Notes: generated by a model not told the origin, from the sequence alone. A stretch of DNA of 64,000 nucleotides from Clostridiales bacterium (GCA_015056255.1 SVGP01000011.1:23679-87678); one strand, 5' to 3'. Positions 14,905-24,275 are shown, counted from the first letter of the stretch. A program made the numbers and translations.

Positions 14905-16301
14905 AGCTGATTTTTGAAAAAAGCGTCAAAGGACGCGGCATGCAGTATCTGCCCGATTGCGATGTGGAAGAAATTTCTCTTCCCGATTGCTTAAAGCGCG
15001 AAGAAGCCCCCATGCTTCCCGAGATCAGCGAGACCGATTTAAGCCGCCACTACACGGAGCTTATAAAGCGCGTGCACGGCGTAAACTGCGGATTCTACCC
15101 CCTTGGCTCCTGCACGATGAAATATAATCCCCGAATCGACGAAGAGATGGCGTTTCTACCTGGTTTTACCGGCGTTCATCCCCTCGCGCCCGACTACGCA
15201 ACCGAGGGCTGCAAAGAGGTTCTTGATACTGCCAAAACCCTTCTTACCGAAATCACCGGCATGGACGACATGACCTTCCAGCCCGCAGCGGGCGCGCACG
15301 GTGAGTTCACAGGCGTTCTTTTGATCAAGCAATACCACGACGCCAGAAACGATAAAAAGCGCACGAAGATCATCGTGCCCGATTCCGCCCACGGCACCAA
15401 CCCTGCAACCGCAGCGATGTGCGGCTATACCGTTGTGAACATTCCCTCCGCGCCCAACGGCTGCGTCGACCTTGACGCGCTCAAGGTAGCGCTTGGCGAC
15501 GACACGGCGGGCCTCATGCTCACAAACCCCAATACCGTGGGTATTTTCGATGAAAACATCCTCGAAATCACCCGCCTTGTACACGAAGCGGGCGGCCTGT
15601 GCTATTATGACGGCGCAAACCTGAACGCCGTTATGGGCGTTGTCCGCCCCGGCGACATGGGCTTTGACTGCATCCATTTAAACCTCCACAAAACCTTCGC
15701 AACGCCCCATGGCGGCGGCGGCCCCGGAAGCGGCGCAGTCGGCTGCAAAAAGTACCTTGCGCCTTACCTACCTCAATCCAAGCTCATGACCGGAAAGGAC
15801 GCCTTTCAGGTCAAGTCCTTTGCAGGCAACTTCTTAGTCGTCGTAAAGGCGCTCACCTACATCCTGACACTCGGAAAAGAAGGTATCCCGGGAGCCGCAA
15901 AGAATGCCGTTTTAAACGCCAACTACCTGATGCGCAAAATCCAAGGCACCTTCGAACCCGCGTTTGACCGAATCTGCATGCACGAATTCGTGCTGGATTT
16001 GAGCGCATTCAAGAAGGAAACCGGCGTAAGCGCACTGGACGTTGCCAAAACCCTGATCGACAACGGCATGCATCCCCCGACGATGTACTTCCCCTTAATT
16101 GTCCACGAGGCCCTCATGCTCGAGCCCACGGAGACCGAATCCCGCGAGACCCTCGACTGGGCTGCCGAGGTTTACAGAAATCTCTATACCCTCGCGCATG
16201 AAGATCCCGACTACATGCACGCCTCCCCTCACAAAGCCCAGATCGCGCGTCCCGATGAAGTCAAGGCAGCGAGAAATCCGATCCTTAAATATCAGGCGTA
16301 A
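14901..16301 (+). CDS. gcvPB: Glycine dehydrogenase (decarboxylating) subunit 2
   Basis: PLP-binding half of the split P protein, 466 residues. The PLP lysine is in LNLHKTFATPHGGGGPGSG (about residue 265-285). Upstream, LGSCTMKYNPRIDE and FQPAAGAHGEFTG are diagnostic for this subunit. The start at 14901 is supported by AAAGGAGG at 14883-14890 and the 4-nt overlap with gcvPA; an ORF opening at 14829 would add a non-conserved extension. Last gene of the operon, followed by a strong hairpin terminator at 16308-16348. Confidence 0.97.
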   Translation: MKLIFEKSVKGRGMQYLPDCDVEEISLPDCLKREEAPMLPEISETDLSRHYTELIKRVHGVNCGFYPLGSCTMKYNPRIDEEMAFLPGFTGVHPLAPDYATEGCKEVLDTAKTLLTEITGMDDMTFQPAAGAHGEFTGVLLIKQYHDARNDKKRTKIIVPDSAHGTNPATAAMCGYTVVNIPSAPNGCVDLDALKVALGDDTAGLMLTNPNTVGIFDENILEITRLVHEAGGLCYYDGANLNAVMGVVRPGDMGFDCIHLNLHKTFATPHGGGGPGSGAVGCKKYLAPYLPQSKLMTGKDAFQVKSFAGNFLVVVKALTYILTLGKEGIPGAAKNAVLNANYLMRKIQGTFEPAFDRICMHEFVLDLSAFKKETGVSALDVAKTLIDNGMHPPTMYFPLIVHEALMLEPTETESRETLDWAAEVYRNLYTLAHEDPDYMHASPHKAQIARPDEVKAARNPILKYQA

Positions 16302-16307
16302 TAAACC

Positions 16308-16348
16308 AAACGGAGCTGTTTCAAGCGAAGCAGCTCCGTATTTTTTTC
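16308..16348 (+). terminator. Terminator of the gcv operon
   Basis: ACGGAGCTG (16310-16318) and CAGCTCCGT (16331-16339) form the stem, followed by seven T (16341-16347). Confidence 0.88.
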
Positions 16349-16370
16349 AAAATTTGTCGTTTTCGCCGTA

Positions 16371-16464
16371 AGGCGGGGGTTTGCTCCCGCCGTAAACTTT
16401 CTTCCTGTTGCTCGACATTATTACGTCAACATGCATATCTTCGGCGGGAGCAAGCCCCCGCCCT
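16371..16464. repeat. Intergenic inverted repeat, family A (copy 2)
   Basis: Arms AGGCGGGGGTTTGCTCCCGC (from 16371) and GGCGGGAGCAAGCCCCCGCC (from 16443) flank an unrelated centre of about 50 bp. The arms match the inner arms of the element at 3147-3218. The 277-bp gap 16302-16578 holds only the gcv terminator, this repeat and the RBS of the next gene; I see no clear promoter. Confidence 0.75.
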
Positions 16465-16578
16465 ACTATGTCTATCAAGCAAACAGCGCAGAAAACGATT
16501 CTTACTTCGTTTCTCCTGTTGCGTTTTATGCAAAAACGCCGTATAATGGATCCAATCATTATACAGGAGATGACTCAA

Positions 16579-17454
16579 ATGGCAATTTCCGAAAAAGCCA
16601 TGGCGCTCATTGAGAAAATGCAGCAAAACGAGATCACAGAAAGCCTGATCTATAAAAAGATCGCCCGCTTTGCAAAGGGCGAGGAAAACAAAAAGACGCT
16701 TCTGCGTCTTTCCAAGGAAGAAGCGGCCCACGCCGAAATCTGGAAAAAATACACTGGAAAAATGCCCAAGGCGCAAAAGCTTAAGGCCTTCTGGTTTGCC
16801 ATCGTCGCCCGGATTCTCGGCTTCACCTTTGCCGTCCGGCTCATGGAAAAGGGCGAAGAGGGCGCGCAGGACGAATATGATACCCTTTTAAATGAAATTC
16901 CGGAAAGCGCTGAAATCAGAACGCAGGAGGAAGAGCACGAGCACGCGCTATTGGATATGCTGGATGAAGAGCGCCTAAACTACGTGGGCAGCATGGTACT
17001 GGGTCTGAACGACGCACTTGTCGAGCTTACCGGCTCTCTTGCCGGCTTCACCTTCGCCATGCAGAACACGCGTCTGATCGCGCTCTCCGGCCTCATCATC
17101 GGCATTTCCGCCACCTTCTCAATGGCTTCCTCCGAATTTTTGGCAGGCAGAAGCGAAGGAAGAAGCGACGCGCTTAAGTCCTGTACCTATACGGGCATCG
17201 CCTACTTAATTACCGTCGTCGCGCTGATTCTTCCCTATCTTCTCTTCCCGGCAAACCAGTACATTTTGGCCCTCATCTGCATGCTGCTTGTCGTCGTTCT
17301 GATCATCGCGGGCTTTACCTACTATACCTCCGTCGCTCAGGAAAAGCCCTTCAAATCCCGCTTCCTCGAAATGGCCTTAATCAGCATCGGCGTAGCCGTT
17401 GTATCCTTCTTTGTCGGAATCCTTGCCAAGAAGTTTTTGGGCGTGGATTTATAA
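16579..17454 (+). CDS. Rubrerythrin-like / VIT1-family iron(II)/manganese(II) transporter fusion
   Basis: Membrane protein of 291 residues. The first about 120 form a ferritin-like di-iron domain with the metal-ligand helices LSKEEAAHAEIW and EEEHEHALLDML. The rest is a vacuolar-iron-transporter-type domain (YVGSMVLGLNDALVELTGSLAGF, then GISATFSMASSEFLAGRSEG and three further membrane segments). Such fusions export or sequester ferrous iron or manganese and respond to oxidative stress. The start at 16579 has AGGAGA 8 nt upstream; the longer ORF begins in repeat sequence and is rejected. It has its own terminator at 17471-17505. Confidence 0.88.
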   Translation: MAISEKAMALIEKMQQNEITESLIYKKIARFAKGEENKKTLLRLSKEEAAHAEIWKKYTGKMPKAQKLKAFWFAIVARILGFTFAVRLMEKGEEGAQDEYDTLLNEIPESAEIRTQEEEHEHALLDMLDEERLNYVGSMVLGLNDALVELTGSLAGFTFAMQNTRLIALSGLIIGISATFSMASSEFLAGRSEGRSDALKSCTYTGIAYLITVVALILPYLLFPANQYILALICMLLVVVLIIAGFTYYTSVAQEKPFKSRFLEMALISIGVAVVSFFVGILAKKFLGVDL

Positions 17455-17470
17455 AACGTCTCACCAAATA

Positions 17471-17505
17471 AAAATGCAACGCCGTTTTTTGCGGCGCTGC
17501 ATTTT
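17471..17505. terminator. Bidirectional terminator between the VIT-fusion and lacI-like genes
   Basis: AAAATGCAACGCCG (17471-17484) pairs with CGGCGCTGCATTTT (17492-17505), with T-rich tracts on both sides. It serves both convergent genes and overlaps the stop codon of the LacI-family gene by 2 nt. Confidence 0.82.
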
Positions 17506-18526
17506 ATTTTGCATTTTTGTCCTTCGTCGTTCCCCGCAAAATCAGCTCGGGCGTTGTGATATAGGTTTGAATCTGTGTTCCGGGATGCTTCAGTTTCTTT
17601 AAAACCAGTCTTCCCGCCTCCTGCCCCATTTCATACATATTCACATCCACCACCGTCATCTGAGGCTCCGTAAACATGGAAAACGGGTAGGAGTCAAATG
17701 CGATCAGCGCCATATCTCGCGGAATCTGAACGCCCTTTGCCATCAGAGCCTGCATAAGGCCAAGCGCAATCGGGTTATTGGCGCAGATGACTGCATCCGG
17801 GCGCGGCTTTAATTTTAAGAGCTTTTTGGCTGCCCTCACTCCGTCTGCGAGCGTCGACTGGCTCTGGAGCACATGGTCGTGCATAAGCTCAATTCCGCTT
17901 TCGGAAAGCCCCTGTCTTACGCCCTGCAAGCGCCTCCACGAGGTCATATCGTCCGCGCGTCCGCCGACGAAGGCAATCTCGCGATAACCCATTTGCGCCA
18001 GATGCCTTGCCGCCATCTCACCGGACAATCCGTTGTCCGTATCGATCCAGCACAGGCGGTTGTCAAAATTGGGTTTACCAATCACGATATGCGGTATCTT
18101 TTCCCGGCTGATGATGGACGAAAGCTTTTTACTCATCACCGACGCATGCAAAACAAAGCCGTCCGCCATGCGCTGCTGCCACGTTTCATCCACAAACGCC
18201 GTTGCATCCTTAGAAGTGATATGCCTGATCGTCATCTGGTACCCGTTTTTATTGAGCGTGTGCCCGACGCCGCGCATGATCTCAAAAATATGCGGGTTCA
18301 CAAACGCCGCATCAAAGGGGAAGTCTGCTAAAAACGCAATCTGATAGGTGCTTTTCGTGGCGAAATTGCGCGCGCGGGCATTCGGGCGATAGCCAAGCTG
18401 GACTGCCGCCTGCTTGATTTTTTTCATCGTCTCCTCGGAAACCGCGCCCGATTCATTCAGCGCTTTGGAAACGGTAGACGGCGAAACGCCCGCCCTTTGG
18501 GCGACGTCGCGGATCGTTGCGGACAT
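17504..18526 (-). CDS. LacI/GalR family transcriptional regulator of the maltodextrin operon
   Basis: Repressor-type regulator of 340 residues. The N-terminal helix-turn-helix TIRDVAQRAGVSPSTVSKAL is canonical, followed by the hinge helix (YRPNARARNFATKS) and a periplasmic-binding-protein-like effector domain. It lies 11 nt downstream of the GH13 gene at the end of the maltodextrin operon, so it is probably autoregulated with it and responds to a malto-oligosaccharide. A candidate operator, GGAAATCGGTTTCC at 24349-24362, lies next to the operon promoter. RBS AAGGGAGA. Confidence 0.9.
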   Translation of the reverse strand: MSATIRDVAQRAGVSPSTVSKALNESGAVSEETMKKIKQAAVQLGYRPNARARNFATKSTYQIAFLADFPFDAAFVNPHIFEIMRGVGHTLNKNGYQMTIRHITSKDATAFVDETWQQRMADGFVLHASVMSKKLSSIISREKIPHIVIGKPNFDNRLCWIDTDNGLSGEMAARHLAQMGYREIAFVGGRADDMTSWRRLQGVRQGLSESGIELMHDHVLQSQSTLADGVRAAKKLLKLKPRPDAVICANNPIALGLMQALMAKGVQIPRDMALIAFDSYPFSMFTEPQMTVVDVNMYEMGQEAGRLVLKKLKHPGTQIQTYITTPELILRGTTKDKNAK

Positions 18527-18537
18527 GTTTATCTCCC

Positions 18538-20259
18538 TTAACGCGCGTATTTGATGACGGCAAAGCCGTACGCATTCAGTATACCATCTTCATACTTTTC
18601 AGAAAAGAGGATTTCTCCATCCGGCGAAATCTTTTTTGTTTTATCCGAGCAATTCAAAAGGATATCGATTCTTTCTCCTTCATATTCACGCGCATAGCGA
18701 AAAAAGCCGCCGCCCTTTTCGCTTTCAGTCACACGGAAGTTTCCGCGTCTGATCGTATTTTCCTTGTTTCTTAAGAAAAGTACGCGCCTGTAAAAATGAT
18801 AGAGATCTCCTTTTTCCTGATTCCACGGCATCGGATGGCGATATTCCTCTTCGAGTACGCCCGTCATTCCCCGCTCATCGCCGTAGAACACCGAAGGCAT
18901 GCCCGGAAACGTCATTTGAAAAAGTACGGCAAGCTTCATTCTGCGTTCATCCCCGCCGCACAGGGAGAGAAACCGACTCACATCATGACTGTCTAAAAGA
19001 TTCAGCTGAGCATATGCCACCTGCGTCCGATAGCGCATAAGCATATCGGTAACCCTGCTTTCAAATTCGCGCGCGTCAATATCCATGAGCGCAAAAAAAC
19101 GTTTTGCATGCCGTCTGAAATCGTAATTCATCGCGCCGTCGAACATACTTCCGTCCAGCCAGTGGCTCGCCGTCTCCCAGATTTCGCCGATCAGACAAAC
19201 GTCTTTCTTGATCCCCTTCACTCTTTTTCGGAAGGCCCGCCAGAAGCCGTCGTCAACTTCACTGGCTACATCCAGCCGCCAGCCGTCGATGTCATACTTT
19301 TCCACCCAGAATGCGCCGACATCCAAAAAGTATTCCCGCACCTTAGGGTTGTCAGTCGCAAGCTTCGGCATCATTCGCTCGTAGCCGAAGCATTCGTAAT
19401 TCGGATAATCCTCCATGTTGTCAGGAACGACGATCGGCTCATTCAGATCATAAAACCAGTCCCAGTACTTGGAAGCGCGGTCCTTTTTTACGGCGTCCTG
19501 AAACGCAAAGAACCGCCATCCGCAGTGGTTGAATACGCCGTCAATCATAACGCGCATATTCATTTTGTGCGCCGCTTTCACAAGCGCTTCAAATTCCTCG
19601 TCCGTTCCGAATGCAGGATCAATGTGATAATAGTCAATCAGATCGTACTTGTGATATTCGCCTGCAGCAAAAATCGGATTCATGTAAATGACGTTAAAGC
19701 CAAGCTCCCGGATGTAATCGAGGTTCTCCGTTATTCCTCGTATCGTTCCGCCAAGCTTTCCGCGAACGATTTCGCCCTGATAGGTCATTTGCGTGCTTTT
19801 TCCCGAAATGAATGCCTTTTTCGTTGCAAAGCTGTCGGGGAAGATATTGTATACGCTTGCATCCTTCATCCATTCGGGAATCATTGCCCGATCTGCGCGG
19901 TGGTTAAAAGGCAATTGAAAGTATTCCGACCGGTCAATGGTCATTTCGCTGTTAAACCGCGCGCCGTAATAAAGCGTGTTTTCACCCGCATGATCCGTAA
20001 CAGAGAAGCCATAGAGAACGCGCTTGATCTCCGTTTTCAGCGTGATCTCCCAGAAATCGAACAAGTCGTCGCCCATCACCCTTTGCATCGGCTGATAAAA
20101 ATAATCCACAGGCGTTTTCCGGCAGGCACGGTCGCCATAGAAAAATACACATTGCTTAAGATCGTCTTTAGCCGAACGCATGCGAAAAACAAGCGTGTTT
20201 TCATCCACCGCGAAAGCATATTCCGACATGGGGATATGAAGAAAGGCTCCGTAATTCAT
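18538..20259 (-). CDS. Glycoside hydrolase family 13 enzyme (cyclomaltodextrinase/neopullulanase-like)
   Basis: Cytoplasmic alpha-glucan hydrolase of 573 residues. An N-terminal beta domain (about 1-125, CBM34-like) precedes the catalytic TIM barrel. GH13 conserved regions are present: region I MIDGVFNHCG, region II GWRLDVASEV (nucleophile Asp), region III LIGEIWE (acid/base Glu) and region IV NLLDSHDVSRF. The N-terminal domain and lack of a signal peptide match the maltogenic amylase/neopullulanase group acting on imported maltodextrins. It lies between the permease gene (7-nt gap) and the LacI-family regulator gene. Confidence 0.92.
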   Translation of the reverse strand: MNYGAFLHIPMSEYAFAVDENTLVFRMRSAKDDLKQCVFFYGDRACRKTPVDYFYQPMQRVMGDDLFDFWEITLKTEIKRVLYGFSVTDHAGENTLYYGARFNSEMTIDRSEYFQLPFNHRADRAMIPEWMKDASVYNIFPDSFATKKAFISGKSTQMTYQGEIVRGKLGGTIRGITENLDYIRELGFNVIYMNPIFAAGEYHKYDLIDYYHIDPAFGTDEEFEALVKAAHKMNMRVMIDGVFNHCGWRFFAFQDAVKKDRASKYWDWFYDLNEPIVVPDNMEDYPNYECFGYERMMPKLATDNPKVREYFLDVGAFWVEKYDIDGWRLDVASEVDDGFWRAFRKRVKGIKKDVCLIGEIWETASHWLDGSMFDGAMNYDFRRHAKRFFALMDIDAREFESRVTDMLMRYRTQVAYAQLNLLDSHDVSRFLSLCGGDERRMKLAVLFQMTFPGMPSVFYGDERGMTGVLEEEYRHPMPWNQEKGDLYHFYRRVLFLRNKENTIRRGNFRVTESEKGGGFFRYAREYEGERIDILLNCSDKTKKISPDGEILFSEKYEDGILNAYGFAVIKYAR

Positions 20260-20266
20260 GCTTTCG

Positions 20267-21115
20267 TCATCCTTTCACTCCGCCCGACGTGAGGCCGGAG
20301 ACCATGTTTTTCTGACACAGGAAAAAGATTACCAATACAGGCATGCTGACCAGTATGGAAGCCGCGGCAAAAACCGGCCAGGAGCCGCTGGTTTCCGTAG
20401 CCTGCAGAGAATACAGCCCCGCCGCCAGCGTCATTCGGTTTTCACCCGTCAGGAAATTGACCGAGAAAATGTATTCATTCCATACAAAGTTTACAATCAT
20501 CACGCCCGTCACAATCAGCGTGGGCTTTGAAAGCGGCATCACGATTTTCGTAACCAGCATCCTGTCGCTGCATCCGTCGATGCGCCCCGCCTCCTCAATC
20601 TCAATGGGAATCGCGTCAAAATAGCCCTTCATATTGAGAAGCGCAAAAACGCTCATCGTGCCTGCGTAAATGACAATCAGCCCGATATGCGTATTGATCA
20701 GCGAAAGCGAGCTCATCAGCCTGTATATAGCAAACATCGAAAGCACCGAAGGAAAGGAATACAGAAGCAGCAGAATTTTCAGAATCGCGCGTCTGCCCGA
20801 AAACCGCTTTCTTGAAAACACATATGCCGCGGGAACTGAGCAAGCCATGGAGAGGACAACGGTCGATAAAGTCAGAAGGGCCGTGTTTAAAAGCCATGTA
20901 AGCACAGGCTCGTCGACAAGAACTGACCGATAGTGGCTAAGCGTAAACTCCTTTGGAATAAAGGAAAAGCTGCTGGACAAAAGCCCTCCCTGCGCGTCCA
21001 GGGAAACCGACAGCGCATATAAAATCGGAAGAAGCGCCAAAAAGCAGCAGGCGATAAAAAACGCATTAATCAGCGCAGAGGACAGTATGCGCTTTGCCAT
21101 TTTCTTTTTCTTCAT
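20267..21115 (-). CDS. Maltodextrin ABC transporter permease (MalG type)
   Basis: Inner-membrane permease of 282 residues with six predicted membrane segments. The cytoplasmic EAA loop that docks the ATPase is EEAGRIDGCSDRMLVTKIVM, about residue 180-200. The start overlaps the end of the upstream MalF-type gene by 4 nt (ATGA). Together they form the channel for the operon's binding protein. The ATPase is missing from the operon, so a shared MsmX/UgpC-like ATPase such as that at 39118-40212 is probably used. Confidence 0.92.
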   Translation of the reverse strand: MKKKKMAKRILSSALINAFFIACCFLALLPILYALSVSLDAQGGLLSSSFSFIPKEFTLSHYRSVLVDEPVLTWLLNTALLTLSTVVLSMACSVPAAYVFSRKRFSGRRAILKILLLLYSFPSVLSMFAIYRLMSSLSLINTHIGLIVIYAGTMSVFALLNMKGYFDAIPIEIEEAGRIDGCSDRMLVTKIVMPLSKPTLIVTGVMIVNFVWNEYIFSVNFLTGENRMTLAAGLYSLQATETSGSWPVFAAASILVSMPVLVIFFLCQKNMVSGLTSGGVKG

Positions 21116-22020
21116 GCCGCCTCCCCCTTCCGTTTTGCGTTTGTGACAAAGGAAAACGCGATCAGAAGCGCAAAAATCATAATGGAGATGGCGGACGAAT
21201 AGCCGTAATTATTCGTGATAAACGCGTTTTCATAGGCGTAGGTGATGATGGTATGAAAATGCGAGCCCGTCTGCGCGCCGACTCTGAGCGTCATTAGATA
21301 AACCACGTCAAACTGCTTGAATGTAGTAAAGACAGTGATCAGCACAGACGGGGCGATTACGGGCTTTAAGCAAGGAACCGTAATTGAAACCGCTCTTCGC
21401 AGTGCGTCTGCGCCGTCCAGATACGCCGATTCATAATAGCTTTTGTCGATGCTTTTCATGCCGCCGTCCATAATCATGATCATAAACGGAAGCGCAAGCC
21501 AGAGATTGACAAGCGTGCACGTGAGAAACGCACCCGCATCGGTCGAAAGCCACCTGACCGTAATCCCCGTCATATCGCGCATCCACCGGGTCAGAAGGCC
21601 GAATTCTGAATTAAACATGCCGGTTTTCCATAAAAGGATACTCACATAACCCGGCATTGCCCACGGAAACATGAGAATGGTTTTATACACGTTTCGAAGC
21701 GGCAGACGGGAAACGTTTAGAAGGCAGGCAATTACAAAGGCAATGAAAAGCTGCAAAACCATATTGACAATCGTCCATAAAACCGTGCCCAGAAGCGCGG
21801 ACAGAAAGCCTGAGTCAAACACCGCTATAGCGCGCATATAGTTTTCAAATCCGATTACGTCAAATTCAAACCAATGGTAGGTATTCATATTGGTAAGGGA
21901 AATATAGCCCGTGTACGCAATCGGGAATACCACAATCAGCATAATTAATAGAAGCGACGGCGCGCTCACAAGATAGCCCATAAGCGCCGCGCGCGTGGAT
22001 TTTGACGTTTCCTTCATCAT
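21112..22020 (-). CDS. Maltodextrin ABC transporter permease (MalF type)
   Basis: Inner-membrane permease of 302 residues with about six membrane segments. The EAA docking loop reads ESAYLDGADALRRAVSITVP, with the conserved glycine. It overlaps the upstream binding-protein gene by 4 nt and the downstream MalG-type gene by 4 nt, indicating tight coupling. Two ATG codons stand in tandem at the start (22020 and 22017); either is possible and the first gives the longest product. Partner of the MalG-type permease in the same operon. Confidence 0.92.
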   Translation of the reverse strand: MMKETSKSTRAALMGYLVSAPSLLLIMLIVVFPIAYTGYISLTNMNTYHWFEFDVIGFENYMRAIAVFDSGFLSALLGTVLWTIVNMVLQLFIAFVIACLLNVSRLPLRNVYKTILMFPWAMPGYVSILLWKTGMFNSEFGLLTRWMRDMTGITVRWLSTDAGAFLTCTLVNLWLALPFMIMIMDGGMKSIDKSYYESAYLDGADALRRAVSITVPCLKPVIAPSVLITVFTTFKQFDVVYLMTLRVGAQTGSHFHTIITYAYENAFITNNYGYSSAISIMIFALLIAFSFVTNAKRKGEAA

Positions 22021-23222
22021 TTCATCGCCTCAATTAATTGTTCCGCCTTCTTCTGCGCGTTCTCCGCCGCGGTTTCCACGTCGATTCCGGACATGTTTAC
22101 ATCCGTTAAAAGATTGCCCGCAACCGTCCACATCACGTCCATTTCGGGGATATTCGGCATGGGATAGGCGTTTTCAGCCGTTGTGCGCATCGCCATAATC
22201 AGCTCGTCCGATTTAACCTCTGCATTTTCATAGCACACTTCCATCGCCGGCGCGCAGCCGCTGGCTTTGGAAAGCGCGATCATGATTTCGGGGCTCTGAA
22301 GCGCCTTTAAAACTGTCTTGATTGCATCTGCATTCTTGTTATACCTCGCTTTGATCACGTGAAGCCCCTGTATGCCGGAATACGGCGCGAGGGCAAGGCC
22401 GGTTTCATCCACAACGGGCATGGGCGCGATGCCCACATCAATGCCCGCTGCGCGAACCGTGGGCACAAACCACGGGCCGGCTATCGTCGCGTGGGCCATA
22501 CCGCTTGTAAAAAGCGTATTGACCATCGCATATTCCGTCTCGCCCGGCATATAGGACACGAATTTTTTATGATAGGAAACCGCTTTTTTGACGTTTTCGG
22601 TATCAAGCAGGGGCTGCCCATCCGCGCTGATCAGGCTTGCGCCAAAGCCGTGAATCCAGCCCGCCGCATAATAGGGCGTTGAATGCTGCTCGACAAAACC
22701 GTAATGGCCGTACTTGGTTTTTCTGACCATGTATTCATACAATTGCTCGGTGCTTTTGGGAATATCCTCTTCTTTCATGTATTTTTTGTTGTACATGAAA
22801 AGAAGCGTTTCAAAATACAGGGGCATCTGGTAAATCTTTCCCTTGTACTCTGCGCCGGATGATGCCAGATTCACATATCCATCCAGCGCATTTTCGCCCA
22901 GAATGTCCGTAATGGGCGTTAAAATGCCCATTTCCGCATACACGCCGATTTTATCGTGCGCAAAGAAATACATATCCGGCGCGGCGTTTGCGTCGTTTCC
23001 CACCAGCTTCAGGCTCTCCGTAAGCCCGGTTTTCTTTTCAAAAACCACTTTGACCTCGTTTTCCAGCCCCTTCAGCGCATTTTGAAGGACTTCGATCACC
23101 TTGTCCTCCTTGTCGTGCCAGATGGTCACGGTTTTAACGCCCGCTTCCTCCTTCGGTCCGCCCGCACAGCCGGACAAGGCTATCAAAATCAGCGCAAGCA
23201 TCAAACACAATACCCTTTTCAT
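22017..23222 (-). CDS. Maltodextrin-binding lipoprotein of the ABC transporter
   Basis: Extracellular carbohydrate-binding protein of 401 residues, family 1 solute-binding fold. The leader ends in the lipobox ALSGC, so it is predicted to be lipid-anchored. Internal segments match MalE-like proteins: VTIWHDKEDKVIEVLQ at the N-lobe start, ATIAGPWFVPTVRAAGIDVG, and a C-terminal helix. The ATG at 23222 is preferred because AGGAGG lies exactly 6 nt upstream. Two earlier in-frame ATGs lie at or in the Shine-Dalgarno sequence. It is encoded between the CBM26 protein and the two permeases. Confidence 0.92.
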   Translation of the reverse strand: MKRVLCLMLALILIALSGCAGGPKEEAGVKTVTIWHDKEDKVIEVLQNALKGLENEVKVVFEKKTGLTESLKLVGNDANAAPDMYFFAHDKIGVYAEMGILTPITDILGENALDGYVNLASSGAEYKGKIYQMPLYFETLLFMYNKKYMKEEDIPKSTEQLYEYMVRKTKYGHYGFVEQHSTPYYAAGWIHGFGASLISADGQPLLDTENVKKAVSYHKKFVSYMPGETEYAMVNTLFTSGMAHATIAGPWFVPTVRAAGIDVGIAPMPVVDETGLALAPYSGIQGLHVIKARYNKNADAIKTVLKALQSPEIMIALSKASGCAPAMEVCYENAEVKSDELIMAMRTTAENAYPMPNIPEMDVMWTVAGNLLTDVNMSGIDVETAAENAQKKAEQLIEAMK

Positions 23223-23291
23223 TTTCATCCTCCTGCACATGCAAAATCAGGAGAAGAGGCGTTTGCCCCCTCTCCCGAAGATAATATGCTC

Positions 23292-24275
23292 TTAATTTAC
23301 CGCTTCATAGGCGACGGTCGCTTCTTCCGCGCTGATTACCATGATGTAGAGGTCTTTTCCTGCCTCCACGCGAAGATCCGTCGTCTGTACCGTTCCCCCA
23401 TTGGCGTTCACGATCACGCTGTTGATCCAGCCGGGAACGACGATTTTGTATACGCCATCCTCGCCCTTTTCAAAAGCTTCGCCCGGCCAGGAAACAAACG
23501 CGTTCGTTCCGTCCGGATGGCTCCACGCCCAAAGGCACGGCTCCGCCCAGTCTTCGGGCACAGTGGCATACACGGCGATATCGGCAGCCTTGGGCGCCGT
23601 GGGATCGTCGTAGGTCACGTCGAAAGTCGCATCGGCATTGACTGTAATCCAGAGATCCGCCGGATCCAGATCCTTGATGTCCGCCGTCTGAACCGCTCCG
23701 CCATTTGCGTTGATGATTACGCAGTTGCACCACGCCGGCACCATAGCCGAATACCAGCCGTTTTCGTTGGCTTTCATCTGTCTTCCCGGCCACGGAGCAA
23801 AAGCGCTTTTGCCGGAAGGATCCTCCCAGGCCCAAACGCCCGGATTTTCCCAGCTTGCGTCCACCTTGGCGTATACGGTGAATCGCTCGGTGTATTCGGG
23901 CGCATCGCCCTCCGTCAGCTTGTCAAAAGAAGCCGTCGCCGTCTTGTCGGCGTTTACGGTGATCCATGCGCTCTTTTTGTCGATGGCAACCGCATCGGTC
24001 TGAACGGTTCCGTCGTTGGCGTTCACAATCGCCATTTCCATGCCCGCAGGCAGATAAATGTAATACCAGCCCGCATTATTGGGATCGGGCTCCATCATTT
24101 CGCCCGGCCACGCAGCAAAGGCGTTCACGCCCTCCTCGTTCCACGCCCATACGCACGGATACGCCCAGTCCTCGGGAACGGACGCATAAAGAACGATTCT
24201 CTCTTCATCCTCCGAAAGCGCGCTCACAGCAAAGAGCATCATAAGCGCAAGCAATGCACAAAGAATTTTTTTCAT
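23292..24275 (-). CDS. Secreted triple starch-binding (CBM26-like) protein
   Basis: Exported protein of 327 residues made only of a signal peptide and three tandem starch-binding modules (about 25-120, 129-222 and 230-327). Each module has the CBM26 pattern: a tryptophan pair in WAWE/WAWS, a WPG motif, a Gly/Trp-Tyr strand and INANGG..QT near the end. There is no catalytic domain, lipobox or cell-wall anchor. First gene of the maltodextrin operon, so it probably captures or concentrates starch for the transporter. The start at 24275 follows an AAGGAGG site; the upstream 22 codons of the longer frame are excluded because they are not signal-like. Confidence 0.85.
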   Translation of the reverse strand: MKKILCALLALMMLFAVSALSEDEERIVLYASVPEDWAYPCVWAWNEEGVNAFAAWPGEMMEPDPNNAGWYYIYLPAGMEMAIVNANDGTVQTDAVAIDKKSAWITVNADKTATASFDKLTEGDAPEYTERFTVYAKVDASWENPGVWAWEDPSGKSAFAPWPGRQMKANENGWYSAMVPAWCNCVIINANGGAVQTADIKDLDPADLWITVNADATFDVTYDDPTAPKAADIAVYATVPEDWAEPCLWAWSHPDGTNAFVSWPGEAFEKGEDGVYKIVVPGWINSVIVNANGGTVQTTDLRVEAGKDLYIMVISAEEATVAYEAVN

